NCBI RefSeq assembly: GCF_010730195.1
Contig: NZ_AP022613.1
Location: 4,712,001-4,776,000, forward strand
DNA: 64,000 nt
Direction of reading: 5' to 3'
Source of the DNA: Mycobacterium conspicuum
GTDB lineage: Bacteria > Actinomycetota > Actinomycetes > Mycobacteriales > Mycobacteriaceae
Shown here: positions 37,682-48,782 of the stretch, in pieces
Numbering within the stretch: position 1 is the stretch's first letter
Layout of the letters: each line of letters starts with the position of its first letter
Notes under the pieces: generated by a model
The model's database searches: none
What the model was told of the DNA's origin: nothing
The model's input: the letters and a program-made list of their open reading frames with translations, nothing else
Program-made: the position numbers and the translations under genes

Positions 37682-39213
37682 CACTGCTCCGCTTTGCCGA
37701 GTGTGACCGGCACCGTGCGGCCCCCGCCGTTGGGATCCTGATAGGTCAACGTCACCTTGTCGCCCGGCGCCCTGGACCGGACCGCGGCCACCAACGCGTC
37801 GGCGCTGTTGATGGGGCGGTCGTCGACCTTGGTCACCACCACACCCTTGGGCACGCCCGCGCTCGCGGCCGCCCCACCCTGCACCACGTCCATCACCTTG
37901 GCGCCGGGGGTGCCCTTGTCGGTGGTCACCTGCACGCCGAGCGAGGCGTGACTCGCCTTGCCGGTCGCAATCAATTCGTCGGCGATGCGCTTGGCCTGAT
38001 CGACCGGAATCGCAAAGCCGAGGCCGATCGAGCCGCTCTGCGCGTCACCCGAATCGGCGCCGAGGGTGGCGATGGCGGAGTTGACGCCCACCAACTGACC
38101 CTGCATGTTGACCAGCGCACCGCCCGAGTTGCCCGGGTTGATCGCGGCGTCGGTCTGAACCGCGTCCAGCACCGTGTTCTGGTTGCCGGACTCACCGGTC
38201 GTCGACACCGGCCGGTTCAGCGCGCTGACGATCCCGGTGGTCACCGTGCCGGCCAGGCCGAGCGGCGATCCGACCGCCATCACCGGCTGGCCCACCTTCA
38301 GATCCGACGACGAGCCCAACGAAATCGGGTTGAGCCCGGAGACGCCCTGCACGCGCACGACGGCGATGTCACTGGTGGGATCGGTGCCCACCACCGTGAA
38401 CGGCGCGGTGCGTCCGTCGGAGAAGGTCACGGTCGTCTTGGGTGCACCACCACCCGGACCACCCGGACCACCGGGGCCACCGGGTCCACCGGGTCCGCCC
38501 GGGCCACCGGGACCACCCGGGCCACCGGGGCCACCAGGACTACCGGGGGCGCCGGGGCTACCGGGGCCACCGGCGCCCTTGGGGTTGGCGGCGGCCGCGA
38601 CGACGTGGTTGTTGGTCATGATCAGCCCGTCGGCCGACAAGATGATGCCGGATCCCTCCTCCGACTGGCGACCGAGGTCGGTCTCCAGCATGACGACGCT
38701 GGGCACCACCTTGGCGGCCACCTGCTCCACGCTGCCCGGCGGCGTGTTCGCCGCCGGAACGCTGGGCGCCGCGCCGGTCATCAGCCCGCCACCGTTGCTG
38801 CCCGCGGCGTGCGTGCCCAGCTCCACCACCGTCGCCGCCGCCCCGCCGATGCCGGCGGAGATGACCGCGATCGCCACCGCACCGGCGGTCAAAACGCCTG
38901 CGCGAGAACGCTTTTGAGGTACCGGACCCGGCATGGGCGGAAGCATCCCCGGGATCGGGCCCTGGCCGGTGCCGCGGGGAATCGGACCCGTCCCGGTGCC
39001 ACCGGGCACCCGCCCCGGGCCGGTCGCACTGAACGGCTCATAGGGCTGGCGGTACTGCGACTGCGGCTGTTGATAACGCCAGTCGAACTGGGTGTTGTAG
39101 CCGGGCTGCTGCGCCTGCTGCCCCTGGGCATACGCCGGGGGTACCGGCTGATTGGGCCCAGCACCGTATCCCGGCTGCTGCGGCGGTGGCGAATACCTCG
39201 GGTGATTCGTCAT
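37681..39213 (-). CDS. pepD: HtrA-like serine protease PepD with a collagen-like insert
   Basis: Membrane-anchored HtrA protease and chaperone of the MprAB stress response. The 510-residue product has a Pro/Gln/Tyr-rich cytoplasmic N-terminus (1-100), one transmembrane helix (about 105-130) and a trypsin-like domain with the triad His203 (TNNHVV), Asp282 (TSDIAVV) and Ser363 (NPGNSGGAL). A PDZ domain (about 415-505) contains GVVVTKVDDRPINSADAL. Between His and Asp lies an unusual run of 13 Gly-X-Pro triplets (215-253). mprB is just upstream on the same strand, 86 bp away. Confidence 0.95.
   Translation of the reverse strand: MTNHPRYSPPPQQPGYGAGPNQPVPPAYAQGQQAQQPGYNTQFDWRYQQPQSQYRQPYEPFSATGPGRVPGGTGTGPIPRGTGQGPIPGMLPPMPGPVPQKRSRAGVLTAGAVAIAVISAGIGGAAATVVELGTHAAGSNGGGLMTGAAPSVPAANTPPGSVEQVAAKVVPSVVMLETDLGRQSEEGSGIILSADGLIMTNNHVVAAAANPKGAGGPGSPGAPGSPGGPGGPGGPGGPGGPGGPGGPGGPGGPGGGAPKTTVTFSDGRTAPFTVVGTDPTSDIAVVRVQGVSGLNPISLGSSSDLKVGQPVMAVGSPLGLAGTVTTGIVSALNRPVSTTGESGNQNTVLDAVQTDAAINPGNSGGALVNMQGQLVGVNSAIATLGADSGDAQSGSIGLGFAIPVDQAKRIADELIATGKASHASLGVQVTTDKGTPGAKVMDVVQGGAAASAGVPKGVVVTKVDDRPINSADALVAAVRSRAPGDKVTLTYQDPNGGGRTVPVTLGKAEQ
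38455..38571 (-). repeat. collagen-like Gly-X-Pro repeat inside pepD
   Basis: 117 bp encode 13 successive Gly-X-Pro codon triplets, 10 of them Gly-Gly-Pro, as near-identical 9-bp units (on the plus strand, variants of CCACCGGGA). It is a tandem repeat likely to vary in copy number between strains. Confidence 0.9.
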
Positions 39214-39299
39214 TCGCTAAGTCGCTCTTCCTCTATATTTTCGTAGCTACGGCCTGATGCGGGTTGGGCCGGCGTGTTTTTTCAACAGTAGCCGCAGAA

Positions 39300-40811
39300 C
39301 TAGGTTGCCCGCGCGGACTGAGAGTCCACTGAGATAACGTTCGCCGAATCCCGAGAGTTCGTGCCCTCCCCAGCCGGGGCGATCTCCGGTTCGGCCTCCG
39401 GGGTTTTGGACATCGGCCGGCCCGGCAGCAGGACATAGATCGACGTCCCAGGCGGCTGCCCCCCGGGCACGGTGTCTTCGATGCGCAATGATCCGCCGTG
39501 GTTGAGCACCACCTGTTTGACGATCGCCAGCCCAAGGCCTGAGCCCGGCATCGCCCGCGCGGTCGTCGAACGGTAGAACCGTTCGAACACCAGGCGCCGC
39601 TCGTGCGGTGGAATGCCGGGGCCTTGGTCGGAGACCACCAGCTCGGCGTGCGACGGGTCCAGTTGGCGCAGCGTGACGCCGACGCGGCCGCCCGGCGGGC
39701 TCCACTTGGCCGCGTTGTCCATGAGGTTCAGCGCCGCGCGCGACAGCCCGGCGGCGTCACCGTAGACCTGCCATCCGATCACCGAGACGTCGAAGTGAAT
39801 GTCGTTGCGCCGACGCCTGACTCGTTCCAGGCTGCGATCGATGACCTCGGACATGTCGACGGGCTCGTGCACCACCTGGCCGCCGGAGTCCCTGGTGAGG
39901 TCCACCAAGTCGCCCACCAACGTGGACAACTCTTCGATCTGGGCGATCACATCGGCGCGCAGGTCGACCATCTCCTGTTCCGGCAGCCGCGGTGCTCCGG
40001 GTTCCATTGCGGCCATGAGCAATTCGACGTTGGTGCGTAGCGAGGTCAGCGGTGTTCGCAATTCATGGCCGGCGTCGGTGACCAACCGCGCCTGCCGTTC
40101 CCGCGACTCGGCCAGCGCCCGCAGCATCAAGTTGAAAGCCTCTGTCAGCCTGGACAATTCGTCACTTCCGAACACCGGGATGGGCCGCAGGTCGTCGGTG
40201 CGGGCCACCCGTTCGGCGGCCTCGGTCAGCCGGCCCACCGGGCGCAGCCCGGCCCGGGTGACCATTCCCCCGGCCACCGCGGCGACCGCGACACCGATGC
40301 CGCCGACCATCAGCAGCACCCAGCGCAGCTTCGTCATCACCGCTTGGGTGGGCCGCAGGCTCTTGGAGATCAGCAGCGAGCTGCCGCTGGGCAGGTGAAT
40401 GGCGAGTATGCGTTGATCCGCCGCGGTGCGCCGCGACATGAACAACTGACCGTGGATGACCGCCTTCTCCGGCTCCCCGACCGGCAACGTCTCGCCCGGC
40501 TGTTGCGCCTTGAAGATCGAGTGCCCCGGATTGACCAGCATCGCGTTGACATCGGAATAGGCGGTGCCCTCGATAGCCTTGCCGGGATCGGCCGCCAGCG
40601 ATCCGCTGGCGATCAGCAGCTGCGCCCGGCTCTGCAGCTGGTTATCGATATCGCTGTAGAGCGCGTTGGAGATGACCGCGTAGACGGCCAGTGCCATCAG
40701 CACGACGACCATCGCCACCATCGACATCGCCAGCAGCATGACCCGCCACCGCAGCGACAGCGAACTGGCAGGCCGCAGCGGTGCGCGCCGACGCCGGCGG
40801 AACGACACCAT
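39300..40811 (-). CDS. mprB: sensor histidine kinase MprB
   Basis: Envelope-stress sensor that phosphorylates MprA. The 503-residue product has two transmembrane helices (VMLLAMSMVAMVVVLMALAVYAV and VLLMVGGIGVAVAAVAGGMV) around an extracytoplasmic domain of about 110 residues. A HAMP linker and HisKA follow with phospho-acceptor GHELRTPLTSLRTN. The ATPase domain has N box NLMDNAAKWS, G1 VSDQGPGIP, F box FERFYRS and G2 GSGLGLAIVKQ. The start ATG 40811 overlaps the mprA stop (TAATG). Confidence 0.96.
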   Translation of the reverse strand: MVSFRRRRRAPLRPASSLSLRWRVMLLAMSMVAMVVVLMALAVYAVISNALYSDIDNQLQSRAQLLIASGSLAADPGKAIEGTAYSDVNAMLVNPGHSIFKAQQPGETLPVGEPEKAVIHGQLFMSRRTAADQRILAIHLPSGSSLLISKSLRPTQAVMTKLRWVLLMVGGIGVAVAAVAGGMVTRAGLRPVGRLTEAAERVARTDDLRPIPVFGSDELSRLTEAFNLMLRALAESRERQARLVTDAGHELRTPLTSLRTNVELLMAAMEPGAPRLPEQEMVDLRADVIAQIEELSTLVGDLVDLTRDSGGQVVHEPVDMSEVIDRSLERVRRRRNDIHFDVSVIGWQVYGDAAGLSRAALNLMDNAAKWSPPGGRVGVTLRQLDPSHAELVVSDQGPGIPPHERRLVFERFYRSTTARAMPGSGLGLAIVKQVVLNHGGSLRIEDTVPGGQPPGTSIYVLLPGRPMSKTPEAEPEIAPAGEGTNSRDSANVISVDSQSARAT

Positions 40812-41506
40812 TACGGGGGCGTCTCCCTGAGCACATAACCGACGCCGCGCACCGTGTGGATCAGCCGCGGCTCACCGTCGGCCTCGGTCTTGCGGCGCAG
40901 GTACCCGACATACACCTCCAGCGCATTGCCCGATGTGGGGAAGTCGAATCCCCACACCTCCTCGAGAATGCGGCTGCGGGTGAGGACCCGACGCGGGTTG
41001 GCGATCAGCATCTCCAGCAACGAGAATTCCGTGCGGGTCAGGCTGATCCGTCGTTGCCCGCGGGTGACCTCGCGGGTCACCGGGTCCAGGGCCAGATCGG
41101 AGAACACCATCGCGACGGACTCGGCGTCTTCGTCTTCGGGCTTGGTGCGGCGCAACAGGGCCCGCATCCGCGCCAACAGCTCTTCGAGCGCGAACGGCTT
41201 TGGCAGATAGTCGTCGGCGCCGGCGTCCAGCCCGGCCACCCGCTCGGAGACCGAGTCGCGCGCCGTGAGCACCAGGATGGGTAGGTCATCGCCGGTGCTG
41301 CGCAGCTGTCGGCACACTTCCAGCCCGTCCAGGCGCGGCATCATCACGTCCAGCACCAGCGCGTCGGGCCGGTCATTGGCGATCATCTCGAGGGCCTCGA
41401 CCCCGTCGTGGGCCAGCTCCACCGAGTAGCCATTGAAGGACAGCGACCTGCGCAGCGACTCGCGCACTGCGCGATCGTCGTCGACGACAAGTATCCGCAC
41501 GGCCAC
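40811..41506 (-). CDS. mprA: response regulator MprA (OmpR family)
   Basis: DNA-binding partner of MprB; in M. tuberculosis it controls sigB, sigE and pepD. The 231-residue product has the receiver domain (ILVVDDDRAV acidic pocket, LVLDVMMPRLDG phospho-Asp, LTARDS, LPKPFALEEL) and a winged-helix output domain (ISLTRTEFSLLEML, RVLTRSRILEEVWGF, VYVGYLRRKTEADGEPRLIHTVRGVGYVLR). The start is GTG 41506. An exact MprA-type box lies 17 bp upstream. rpmF is upstream on the same strand, 57 bp away. Confidence 0.97.
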   Translation of the reverse strand: MAVRILVVDDDRAVRESLRRSLSFNGYSVELAHDGVEALEMIANDRPDALVLDVMMPRLDGLEVCRQLRSTGDDLPILVLTARDSVSERVAGLDAGADDYLPKPFALEELLARMRALLRRTKPEDEDAESVAMVFSDLALDPVTREVTRGQRRISLTRTEFSLLEMLIANPRRVLTRSRILEEVWGFDFPTSGNALEVYVGYLRRKTEADGEPRLIHTVRGVGYVLRETPP

Positions 41507-41522
41507 TAGTTTCGCCCTAGCG

Positions 41523-41541
41523 CCTGAGAGCGACCTGAGAG
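41523..41541. promoter_or_regulatory. MprA-type direct-repeat box
   Basis: CCTGAGAG-CGA-CCTGAGAG: two identical 8-bp direct repeats 3 bp apart, 17 bp upstream of mprA. The described MprA box is 19 bp with two 8-bp repeats and a 3-bp gap, so autoregulation is expected. Confidence 0.75.
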
Positions 41542-41563
41542 GCGCGCCGCGTATTCGCCTAGA

Positions 41564-41737
41564 TTAACGGCGGTCCAGATCGATGAGGCCGAGGCGGGCG
41601 GCCTTGAGCAGCCTACGAGGCACTTTGTGCTTTTGCCCGGCCACCGTCACACCGACCAGCTCGGTCTTGGTCGCCTTCCACTGCGCGCGCCGGCTGCGGG
41701 TATTCGCGCGCGACATCCTGCGCTTGGGGGTCGCCAT
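41564..41737 (-). CDS. rpmF: 50S ribosomal protein L32
   Basis: Structural protein of the large ribosomal subunit. The 57-residue product reads MATPKRRMSRANTRSRRAQW and continues KATKTELVGVTVAGQKHKVP, RRLLKAARLGLIDLDRR. It has the L32 N-terminal MA-x-PKRRMSR-x-N-x-RSRR signature. The zinc-binding CxxC pairs of some L32 proteins are absent, so this is the zinc-independent form. Confidence 0.93.
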   Translation of the reverse strand: MATPKRRMSRANTRSRRAQWKATKTELVGVTVAGQKHKVPRRLLKAARLGLIDLDRR

Positions 41738-41873
41738 GGTCGGGCCTTTACTCCTCGATTAGGGATTTCGCGGGTCTGTCGCGCGGCATCGGCCGTTAGG
41801 CCCAGCGGCGACAATCTCGGTAAAGGATAGTCGGTGGGCTGCTGGTCGCCAAAACCAGAGCGCCGCCGCGCGC

Positions 41874-42164
41874 TCAGCCGTCGATGTGCGTGGGCGGGTC
41901 GGCGAAGGCCAGGCCCCAAGGTTGCAGGCCAGGGCCCATCTGATCGCAGCGCCGCTCGGGCACCAGGTAGGTGCTGGCGCCGCCGCCGGCCGTGTGACTG
42001 AAGACGACGCAACGCTGCCAGGTGCCGTCGGGCTGGACGGGCGCATCGCACTTGCTGATGACCAGCCCGCCGTACTGACAGCCCGCGCTGGCCGGCGGCG
42101 CCGCGGCGATCAGCCCGCACGCCACTAGCAGCGCAACCAGCGCTCCAACGATGCAATGCTTCAT
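41874..42164 (-). CDS. small secreted Cys-containing protein (CDGP-type)
   Basis: Exported protein of unknown function. From ATG 42164 (ribosome site GGGAGAC) the product is 96 residues. It has a signal peptide (CIVGALVALLVACGLIAAAPPASAG) and a compact mature part with four Cys in GCQYGG, SKCDAP, WQRCVVF and RRCDQM. This resembles the mycobacterial CDGP family, with CDAP in place of CDGP. The Cys at residue 14 sits in the hydrophobic region and is not a normal lipobox. It is divergent from the AtuA-like gene, with 195 bp between. Confidence 0.7.
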   Translation of the reverse strand: MKHCIVGALVALLVACGLIAAAPPASAGCQYGGLVISKCDAPVQPDGTWQRCVVFSHTAGGGASTYLVPERRCDQMGPGLQPWGLAFADPPTHIDG

Positions 42165-42359
42165 GGTCGTCTCCCGAAGCCAAGCCAGTGCCAATGACGC
42201 TACCGCGTTGGGTACCTGGTTTCGCCGCCTTTGAGGTGGTCATATGAACTGTCACCGGCCACCACCGGTGTTCGCCCCGCTGTCGGCATCCGACTATGCT
42301 GACCTACCGGTTGGTTGGTGGCGCGCGGCTCGCTGATCGCCCCCGAAGGGAGGACGCCG

Positions 42360-44053
<1,694 letters not shown>

Positions 44054-44057
<4 letters not shown>

Positions 44058-45202
44058 GCATCTGGAACACGCCCGAGCGCGAAGAACTGCGAAAGACGGT
44101 GCGCTCGTTCACCGAACGCGAGATCCTGCCGCACGCCGACGAGTGGGAGCGCGCCGGCGAGCTGCCCCGCGAACTGCACCGGCGGGCCGGGGCGGCCGGG
44201 TTGCTGGGCGCGAACTTTCCCGAAGCCGTCGGCGGGGGCGGCGGGGACGGCGTCGACTCGGTCGTCATCTGCGAAGAGGTGCACCAATCCGGTGCGCCCG
44301 CAGGGGTTTTCGCGTCGCTGTTCACCTGCGGCATCGCGGTGCCGCACATGATCGCCGCGGGCGATCAGCGGCAGATCGAGCAGTTCGTGCGGCCCACGCT
44401 GGCCGGGGAGAAGATCGGGGCGCTGGCCATCACCGAACCCGGCGGCGGCTCCGATGTCGGGCATCTGCGGACTTCGGCGGTCTTGGACGGTGATCACTAC
44501 GTCGTCAACGGCGCCAAGACCTACATCACCTCCGGCGTCCGCGCGGACTACGTCGTGACCGCGGTGCGCACCGGCGGCCCCGGCGCGGCAGGGGTTTCGC
44601 TGCTGGTGGTGGAGAAGGGCACGCCGGGCTTTGAGGTCAGCCGCAAGCTGGACAAGATGGGCTGGCGGTCTTCGGACACCGCCGAGCTGTCCTTCGTCGA
44701 CGCCCGCGTGCCCGCGGCCAATCTGGTCGGCCCCGAGAACAGCGGGTTCCTGCAGATTGCCCAGGCGTTTGTGTCCGAGCGGATCGGCCTTGCCGCACAG
44801 GCGTATTCGAGTGCACAGCGGTGCCTGGACATCACCGCCCAGTGGTGTCGCGACCGCGAGACGTTCGGCCGCCCCCTAATCAGCCGCCAGTCGGTGCAGA
44901 ACACGCTGGCCGAAATGGCCCGCCGGATCGATGTGGCCCGGGTGTATGCGCGCAGCGTGGTGGAGCGCCAGTTGGCCGGCGACACCAACCTGATCGCGCA
45001 GGTGTGCTTCGCCAAGAACACGGCGGTGGAAGCCGGCGAATGGGTGGCCAACCAGGCGGTCCAGTTGTTCGGCGGCATGGGCTACATGGCCGAATCCGAA
45101 GTCGAACGCCAATACCGGGACATGCGCATCCTGGGCATCGGCGGAGGGACCACGGAAATTTTGACCGCACTGGCCGCCAAGACGCTGGGATATCAATCGT
45201 GA
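44054..45202 (+). CDS. fadE13: acyl-CoA dehydrogenase FadE13
   Basis: FAD-dependent alpha,beta-dehydrogenation of an acyl-CoA. The 382-residue product from GTG 44054 has the family landmarks LLGANFPEAVGGGGGDGVDS, ALAITEPGGGSDVGHLRT (FAD and substrate loop), DKMGWRSSDTAELSFVDARV, RETFGRPLISRQSVQNTLAEM, and VQLFGGMGYMAESEVERQYRDMRILGIGGGTTEIL, which contains the catalytic base region. It overlaps its neighbours on both sides by 4 bp. The frame extends upstream inside atuA, but the coupled start is clear. Confidence 0.93.
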
Positions 45203-46794
45203 CCGTCCTGCAGTCCACCCTCGACCCTCATTCGGATACCTACACCGAGGCCGCGTCGGCGGCGACCGCCAGGCTCGACGAGATCGGCGCCGAACTCGCC
45301 AAAGCGCTTGAGGGCGGCGGCGCCAAGTACGTCGAGCGCCACCACGCCCGCGGCAAACTGACCGCGCGGGAACGCATCGAGCTGCTCGTCGACCCGGACT
45401 CGCCGTTCCTGGAACTGAGCCCGCTGGCGGCGTACGGCAGCGCCTTCCAGATCGGCGCCAGCACCGTCGTCGGCATCGGCGCGGTCAGCGGCGTCGAATG
45501 CCTGATCGTCGCCAACGACCCGACGGTCAAGGGCGGCACCAGCAACCCGTGGACGCTGCGAAAGATACTGCGGGCCAACCAGATCGCCCAGCAGAACCGG
45601 TTGCCGGTGATCTCACTGGTGGAATCCGGTGGCGCCGACCTGCCCACTCAGAAGGAGATTTTCGTCCCGGGCGGGCAGATGTTTCGCGACCTCACCCGCC
45701 TATCGGCGGCCGGAATCCCTACCATCGCACTGGTATTCGGCAACTCCACCGCGGGCGGCGCCTACATACCCGGGATGTCCGACCACGTGGTGATGATCAA
45801 GGAGCGGTCCAAAGTGTTCCTGGCCGGGCCCCCGCTGGTGAAGATGGCCACCGGCGAGGAGTCTGACGACGAATCGCTCGGCGGCGCCGAAATGCATGCC
45901 CGCATATCGGGTTTGGCCGACTACTTCGCGCACGACGAACTGGACGCGATCCGCATCGGCCGCCGCATCGTGGGCCGGCTGAACTGGGTCAAACTCGGGC
46001 CGAAGCCGAGGCCGGTCGCCGAGCCGCTGTTCGACGCCGAGGAGCTGATCGGCATCGTCCCCGCGGATCTACGCATCCCGTTCGATCCGCGTGAGGTGAT
46101 CGCCCGCATCGTCGACGGCTCCGAATTCGACGAGTTCAAGCCGCTGTACGGATCCGCGCTGGTGACCGGTTGGGCCCAGCTCCACGGCTATCCGATCGGC
46201 ATCCTGGCCAACTCACGCGGCGTGTTGTTCAGCGAGGAATCGCAGAAGGCGACCCAGTTCATCCAGCTGGCCAACCGCTCGGACACGCCACTGCTGTTCC
46301 TGCACAACACCACCGGCTACATGGTGGGCAAGGACTACGAAGAGGGCGGCATGATCAAGCACGGCTCGATGATGATCAACGCCGTGTCCAACTCCACCGT
46401 CCCGCACATCTCGCTGATCATCGGCGCGTCGTACGGGGCCGGCCACTACGGCATGTGTGGGCGCGCCTACGACCCGCGCTTCCTGTTCGCCTGGCCCAGC
46501 GCCAAATCCGCGGTGATGGGCGGCGCCCAGCTGGCGGGCGTGCTCTCGATCGTGGCCCGGGCCGCCGCGGAAGCGCGCGGGCAGCAGGTCGACGAGGAGG
46601 CCGACGCGGCCATGCGGGCCGCCGTGGAGGGCCAGATCGAAGCCGAGTCACTGCCGATGGTGTTGTCCGGGATGCTCTACGACGACGGGGTGATCGATCC
46701 GCGCGACACCCGCACCGTGCTGGGAATGTGTCTGTCCGCCATCGCCAACGCGCCGATCAAGGGGACGTCGAACTTCGGCGTCTTCAGGATGTGA
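45199..46794 (+). CDS. accD2: acyl-CoA carboxylase beta (carboxyltransferase) subunit
   Basis: Transfers CO2 from biotin to an acyl-CoA. From GTG 45199 the product is 531 residues: HHARGKLTARERIELLVDPDSPFLEL, the oxyanion regions GGTSNPWTLRKILRANQIA, LVESGGADLPTQKEIFVPGG and FGNSTAGGAYIPGMSDHVVM. The C-terminal crotonase fold has FLHNTTGYMVGKDYEEGGMIKHG and IIGASYGAGHYGMCGRAYDPRFLF. The GKDYEEGGMIKHG and GHYGMCGRAY signature is of methylcrotonyl- or geranyl-CoA carboxylase type rather than propionyl-CoA type, as I recall those families. Coupled to fadE13. Confidence 0.93.
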   Translation: MTVLQSTLDPHSDTYTEAASAATARLDEIGAELAKALEGGGAKYVERHHARGKLTARERIELLVDPDSPFLELSPLAAYGSAFQIGASTVVGIGAVSGVECLIVANDPTVKGGTSNPWTLRKILRANQIAQQNRLPVISLVESGGADLPTQKEIFVPGGQMFRDLTRLSAAGIPTIALVFGNSTAGGAYIPGMSDHVVMIKERSKVFLAGPPLVKMATGEESDDESLGGAEMHARISGLADYFAHDELDAIRIGRRIVGRLNWVKLGPKPRPVAEPLFDAEELIGIVPADLRIPFDPREVIARIVDGSEFDEFKPLYGSALVTGWAQLHGYPIGILANSRGVLFSEESQKATQFIQLANRSDTPLLFLHNTTGYMVGKDYEEGGMIKHGSMMINAVSNSTVPHISLIIGASYGAGHYGMCGRAYDPRFLFAWPSAKSAVMGGAQLAGVLSIVARAAAEARGQQVDEEADAAMRAAVEGQIEAESLPMVLSGMLYDDGVIDPRDTRTVLGMCLSAIANAPIKGTSNFGVFRM

Positions 46795-46799
46795 ACCCG

Positions 46800-48782
46800 A
46801 TGATCACTCGAGTGCTGGTTGCCAACCGCGGCGAGATCGCCCGACGGGTGTTCGCCACCTGCCGACGACTCGGTTTGGGCACCGTCGCCGTCTACACCGA
46901 CCCGGACGCGGCCGCGCCGCACGTCGCCGAGGCCGATGCACGGGTGCGACTGCCGAACGCCAACGACTATCTGAACGCCGAGGCGCTGATCGCGGCCGCG
47001 CGGGCGGCCGGCGCCGACGCTCTGCACCCCGGTTACGGATTCCTTTCGGAGAACGCCGAATTCGCGGCCGCGGTGCAAGATGCCGGCCTGACGTGGGTCG
47101 GCCCGCCGGTGGACGCGGTGCGCGCGATGGGCTCCAAGATCGAATCCAAGAAGCTGATGGCGGCCGCCGGAGTGCCGGTGCTTGACGAGCTCGACCCCGA
47201 CACCGTCACCGAAGCCCAGCTTCCGGTGCTGATCAAGGCGTCCGCGGGCGGCGGGGGACGCGGCATGCGGGTGGTGCGCGAATTGTCGGCGCTGCCCGCC
47301 GAGGTCGCCGCGGCCCAGCGCGAAGCACAGGCCGCGTTCGGCGAGGAGACCGTCTTCTGCGAGCGATACCTGCCCACCGGGCACCACATCGAGGTGCAGG
47401 TGATGGCCGACGGCCACGGCACCGTGTGGGCCGTCGGGGAACGCGAATGCTCGATTCAGCGCCGCCACCAAAAGGTCATCGAAGAGGCGCCGTCACCATT
47501 GGTGGAACGCACACCGGGCATGCGGGCCAAGCTGTTCGACGCCGCGCGGCTGGCCGCGAGCGCGATCGGCTACACCGGCGCGGGAACCGTCGAGTTCCTC
47601 GCCGACGATAGCGGCGAGTTCTACTTCCTCGAGATGAACACCCGGCTGCAGGTCGAACACCCGGTCACCGAGGAGACCACCGGTCTCGATTTGGTGGAAC
47701 TGCAGCTCATGGTCGCCGAGGGCGGCCGACTCGATACCGAACCGCCCGCCGCCCAAGGCCATTCGATCGAGGCCCGGCTGTATGCCGAGGATCCGGCGCA
47801 GGGTTGGCAGCCCCAGGCCGGCGTGGTGCACACGATCGACGTGCCCTCGGTGCGCGCCGAGTTCGGCTCGCTGGGACGGCGGACCGGGATCCGGCTGGAT
47901 TCCGGCATCGTCGACGGGTCGGTGGTGTCGATCCACTATGACCCGATGCTCGCCAAGGTCATCTCGTACGCGCCGACCCGCCGGAAGGCGGCGCTGGCGC
48001 TGGCCCACGCGCTGGCCCGCACCCGTCTGCACGGACTGAAGACCAACCGCGCGTTGCTGGTCAACGTGCTGCGCCATCCCGCGTTCCTCGACGGCGCCAC
48101 CGACACAGCGTTTTTCGAGACGCACGGGCTCGAGGAGCTCGCGGCGCCGCTGGCCGACGACGCAACGGTGCGGGTGTCGGCGATCGCCGCCGCCCTGGCC
48201 GACGCCGCGCACAACCGCGCCGTCACCCCGGTGTTCGGCTCGATCCCCAGCGGCTGGCGGAATCTGGCGTCGGGTTATCAAGTCAAGGCCTATCACGACG
48301 ACGCCGGTGCCGAGCATCGCATCGAATACCGGTTCACCCGAACCGGATTGGTGCTGCCCGACGACGACGCGGTGCAGCTGGTGTCCTGCACGCCCGACGA
48401 GGTCGCGCTCGCCGATGGTGGCGGGGTGGCCTGCAGTTACGCGGTGCGGCGCTACGGCGACGACGTGTACGTCGACTCGGCGCGCGGGCCGGTGCACCTG
48501 GTCGCGCTGCCACGCTTCCCGGAGCCGGGTTCCGCGGTGGAACCCGGATCGCTGGTAGCACCGATGCCGGGCAACGTCATCCGTCTGGGCGCGGCGGCCG
48601 GCGACACCGTCACCGCGGGGCAGCCGCTGATCTGGTTGGAGGCGATGAAGATGGAACACACCATCACCGCCCCGGCCGACGGGGTGCTCGCCGAACTCAA
48701 CGTCACGACCGGACAACAAGTCGAGGTCGGCGCCGTCCTAGCAAGGGTGGAAGCGCCGGAAACAGAAGGGGATTCAGCATGA
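46800..48782 (+). CDS. accA2: acyl-CoA carboxylase alpha subunit (biotin carboxylase and BCCP)
   Basis: ATP-dependent carboxylation of its own biotin for AccD2. The 660-residue product has biotin carboxylase (residues about 1-445): ITRVLVANRGEIARRVFATC, HPGYGFLSENAEFAAAV, the ATP loop KASAGGGGRGMRVV, ECSIQRRHQKVIEEAPSP, EMNTRLQVEHPVTEETTGLDLVELQ. A middle domain and a C-terminal biotinyl domain follow with LIWLEAMKMEHTITAPADG (biotinylated Lys in EAMKMEH). An upstream GTG at 46791 would overlap the accD2 stop and is an alternative start. Coupled to fadE12 by ATGA. Confidence 0.94.
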   Translation: MITRVLVANRGEIARRVFATCRRLGLGTVAVYTDPDAAAPHVAEADARVRLPNANDYLNAEALIAAARAAGADALHPGYGFLSENAEFAAAVQDAGLTWVGPPVDAVRAMGSKIESKKLMAAAGVPVLDELDPDTVTEAQLPVLIKASAGGGGRGMRVVRELSALPAEVAAAQREAQAAFGEETVFCERYLPTGHHIEVQVMADGHGTVWAVGERECSIQRRHQKVIEEAPSPLVERTPGMRAKLFDAARLAASAIGYTGAGTVEFLADDSGEFYFLEMNTRLQVEHPVTEETTGLDLVELQLMVAEGGRLDTEPPAAQGHSIEARLYAEDPAQGWQPQAGVVHTIDVPSVRAEFGSLGRRTGIRLDSGIVDGSVVSIHYDPMLAKVISYAPTRRKAALALAHALARTRLHGLKTNRALLVNVLRHPAFLDGATDTAFFETHGLEELAAPLADDATVRVSAIAAALADAAHNRAVTPVFGSIPSGWRNLASGYQVKAYHDDAGAEHRIEYRFTRTGLVLPDDDAVQLVSCTPDEVALADGGGVACSYAVRRYGDDVYVDSARGPVHLVALPRFPEPGSAVEPGSLVAPMPGNVIRLGAAAGDTVTAGQPLIWLEAMKMEHTITAPADGVLAELNVTTGQQVEVGAVLARVEAPETEGDSA

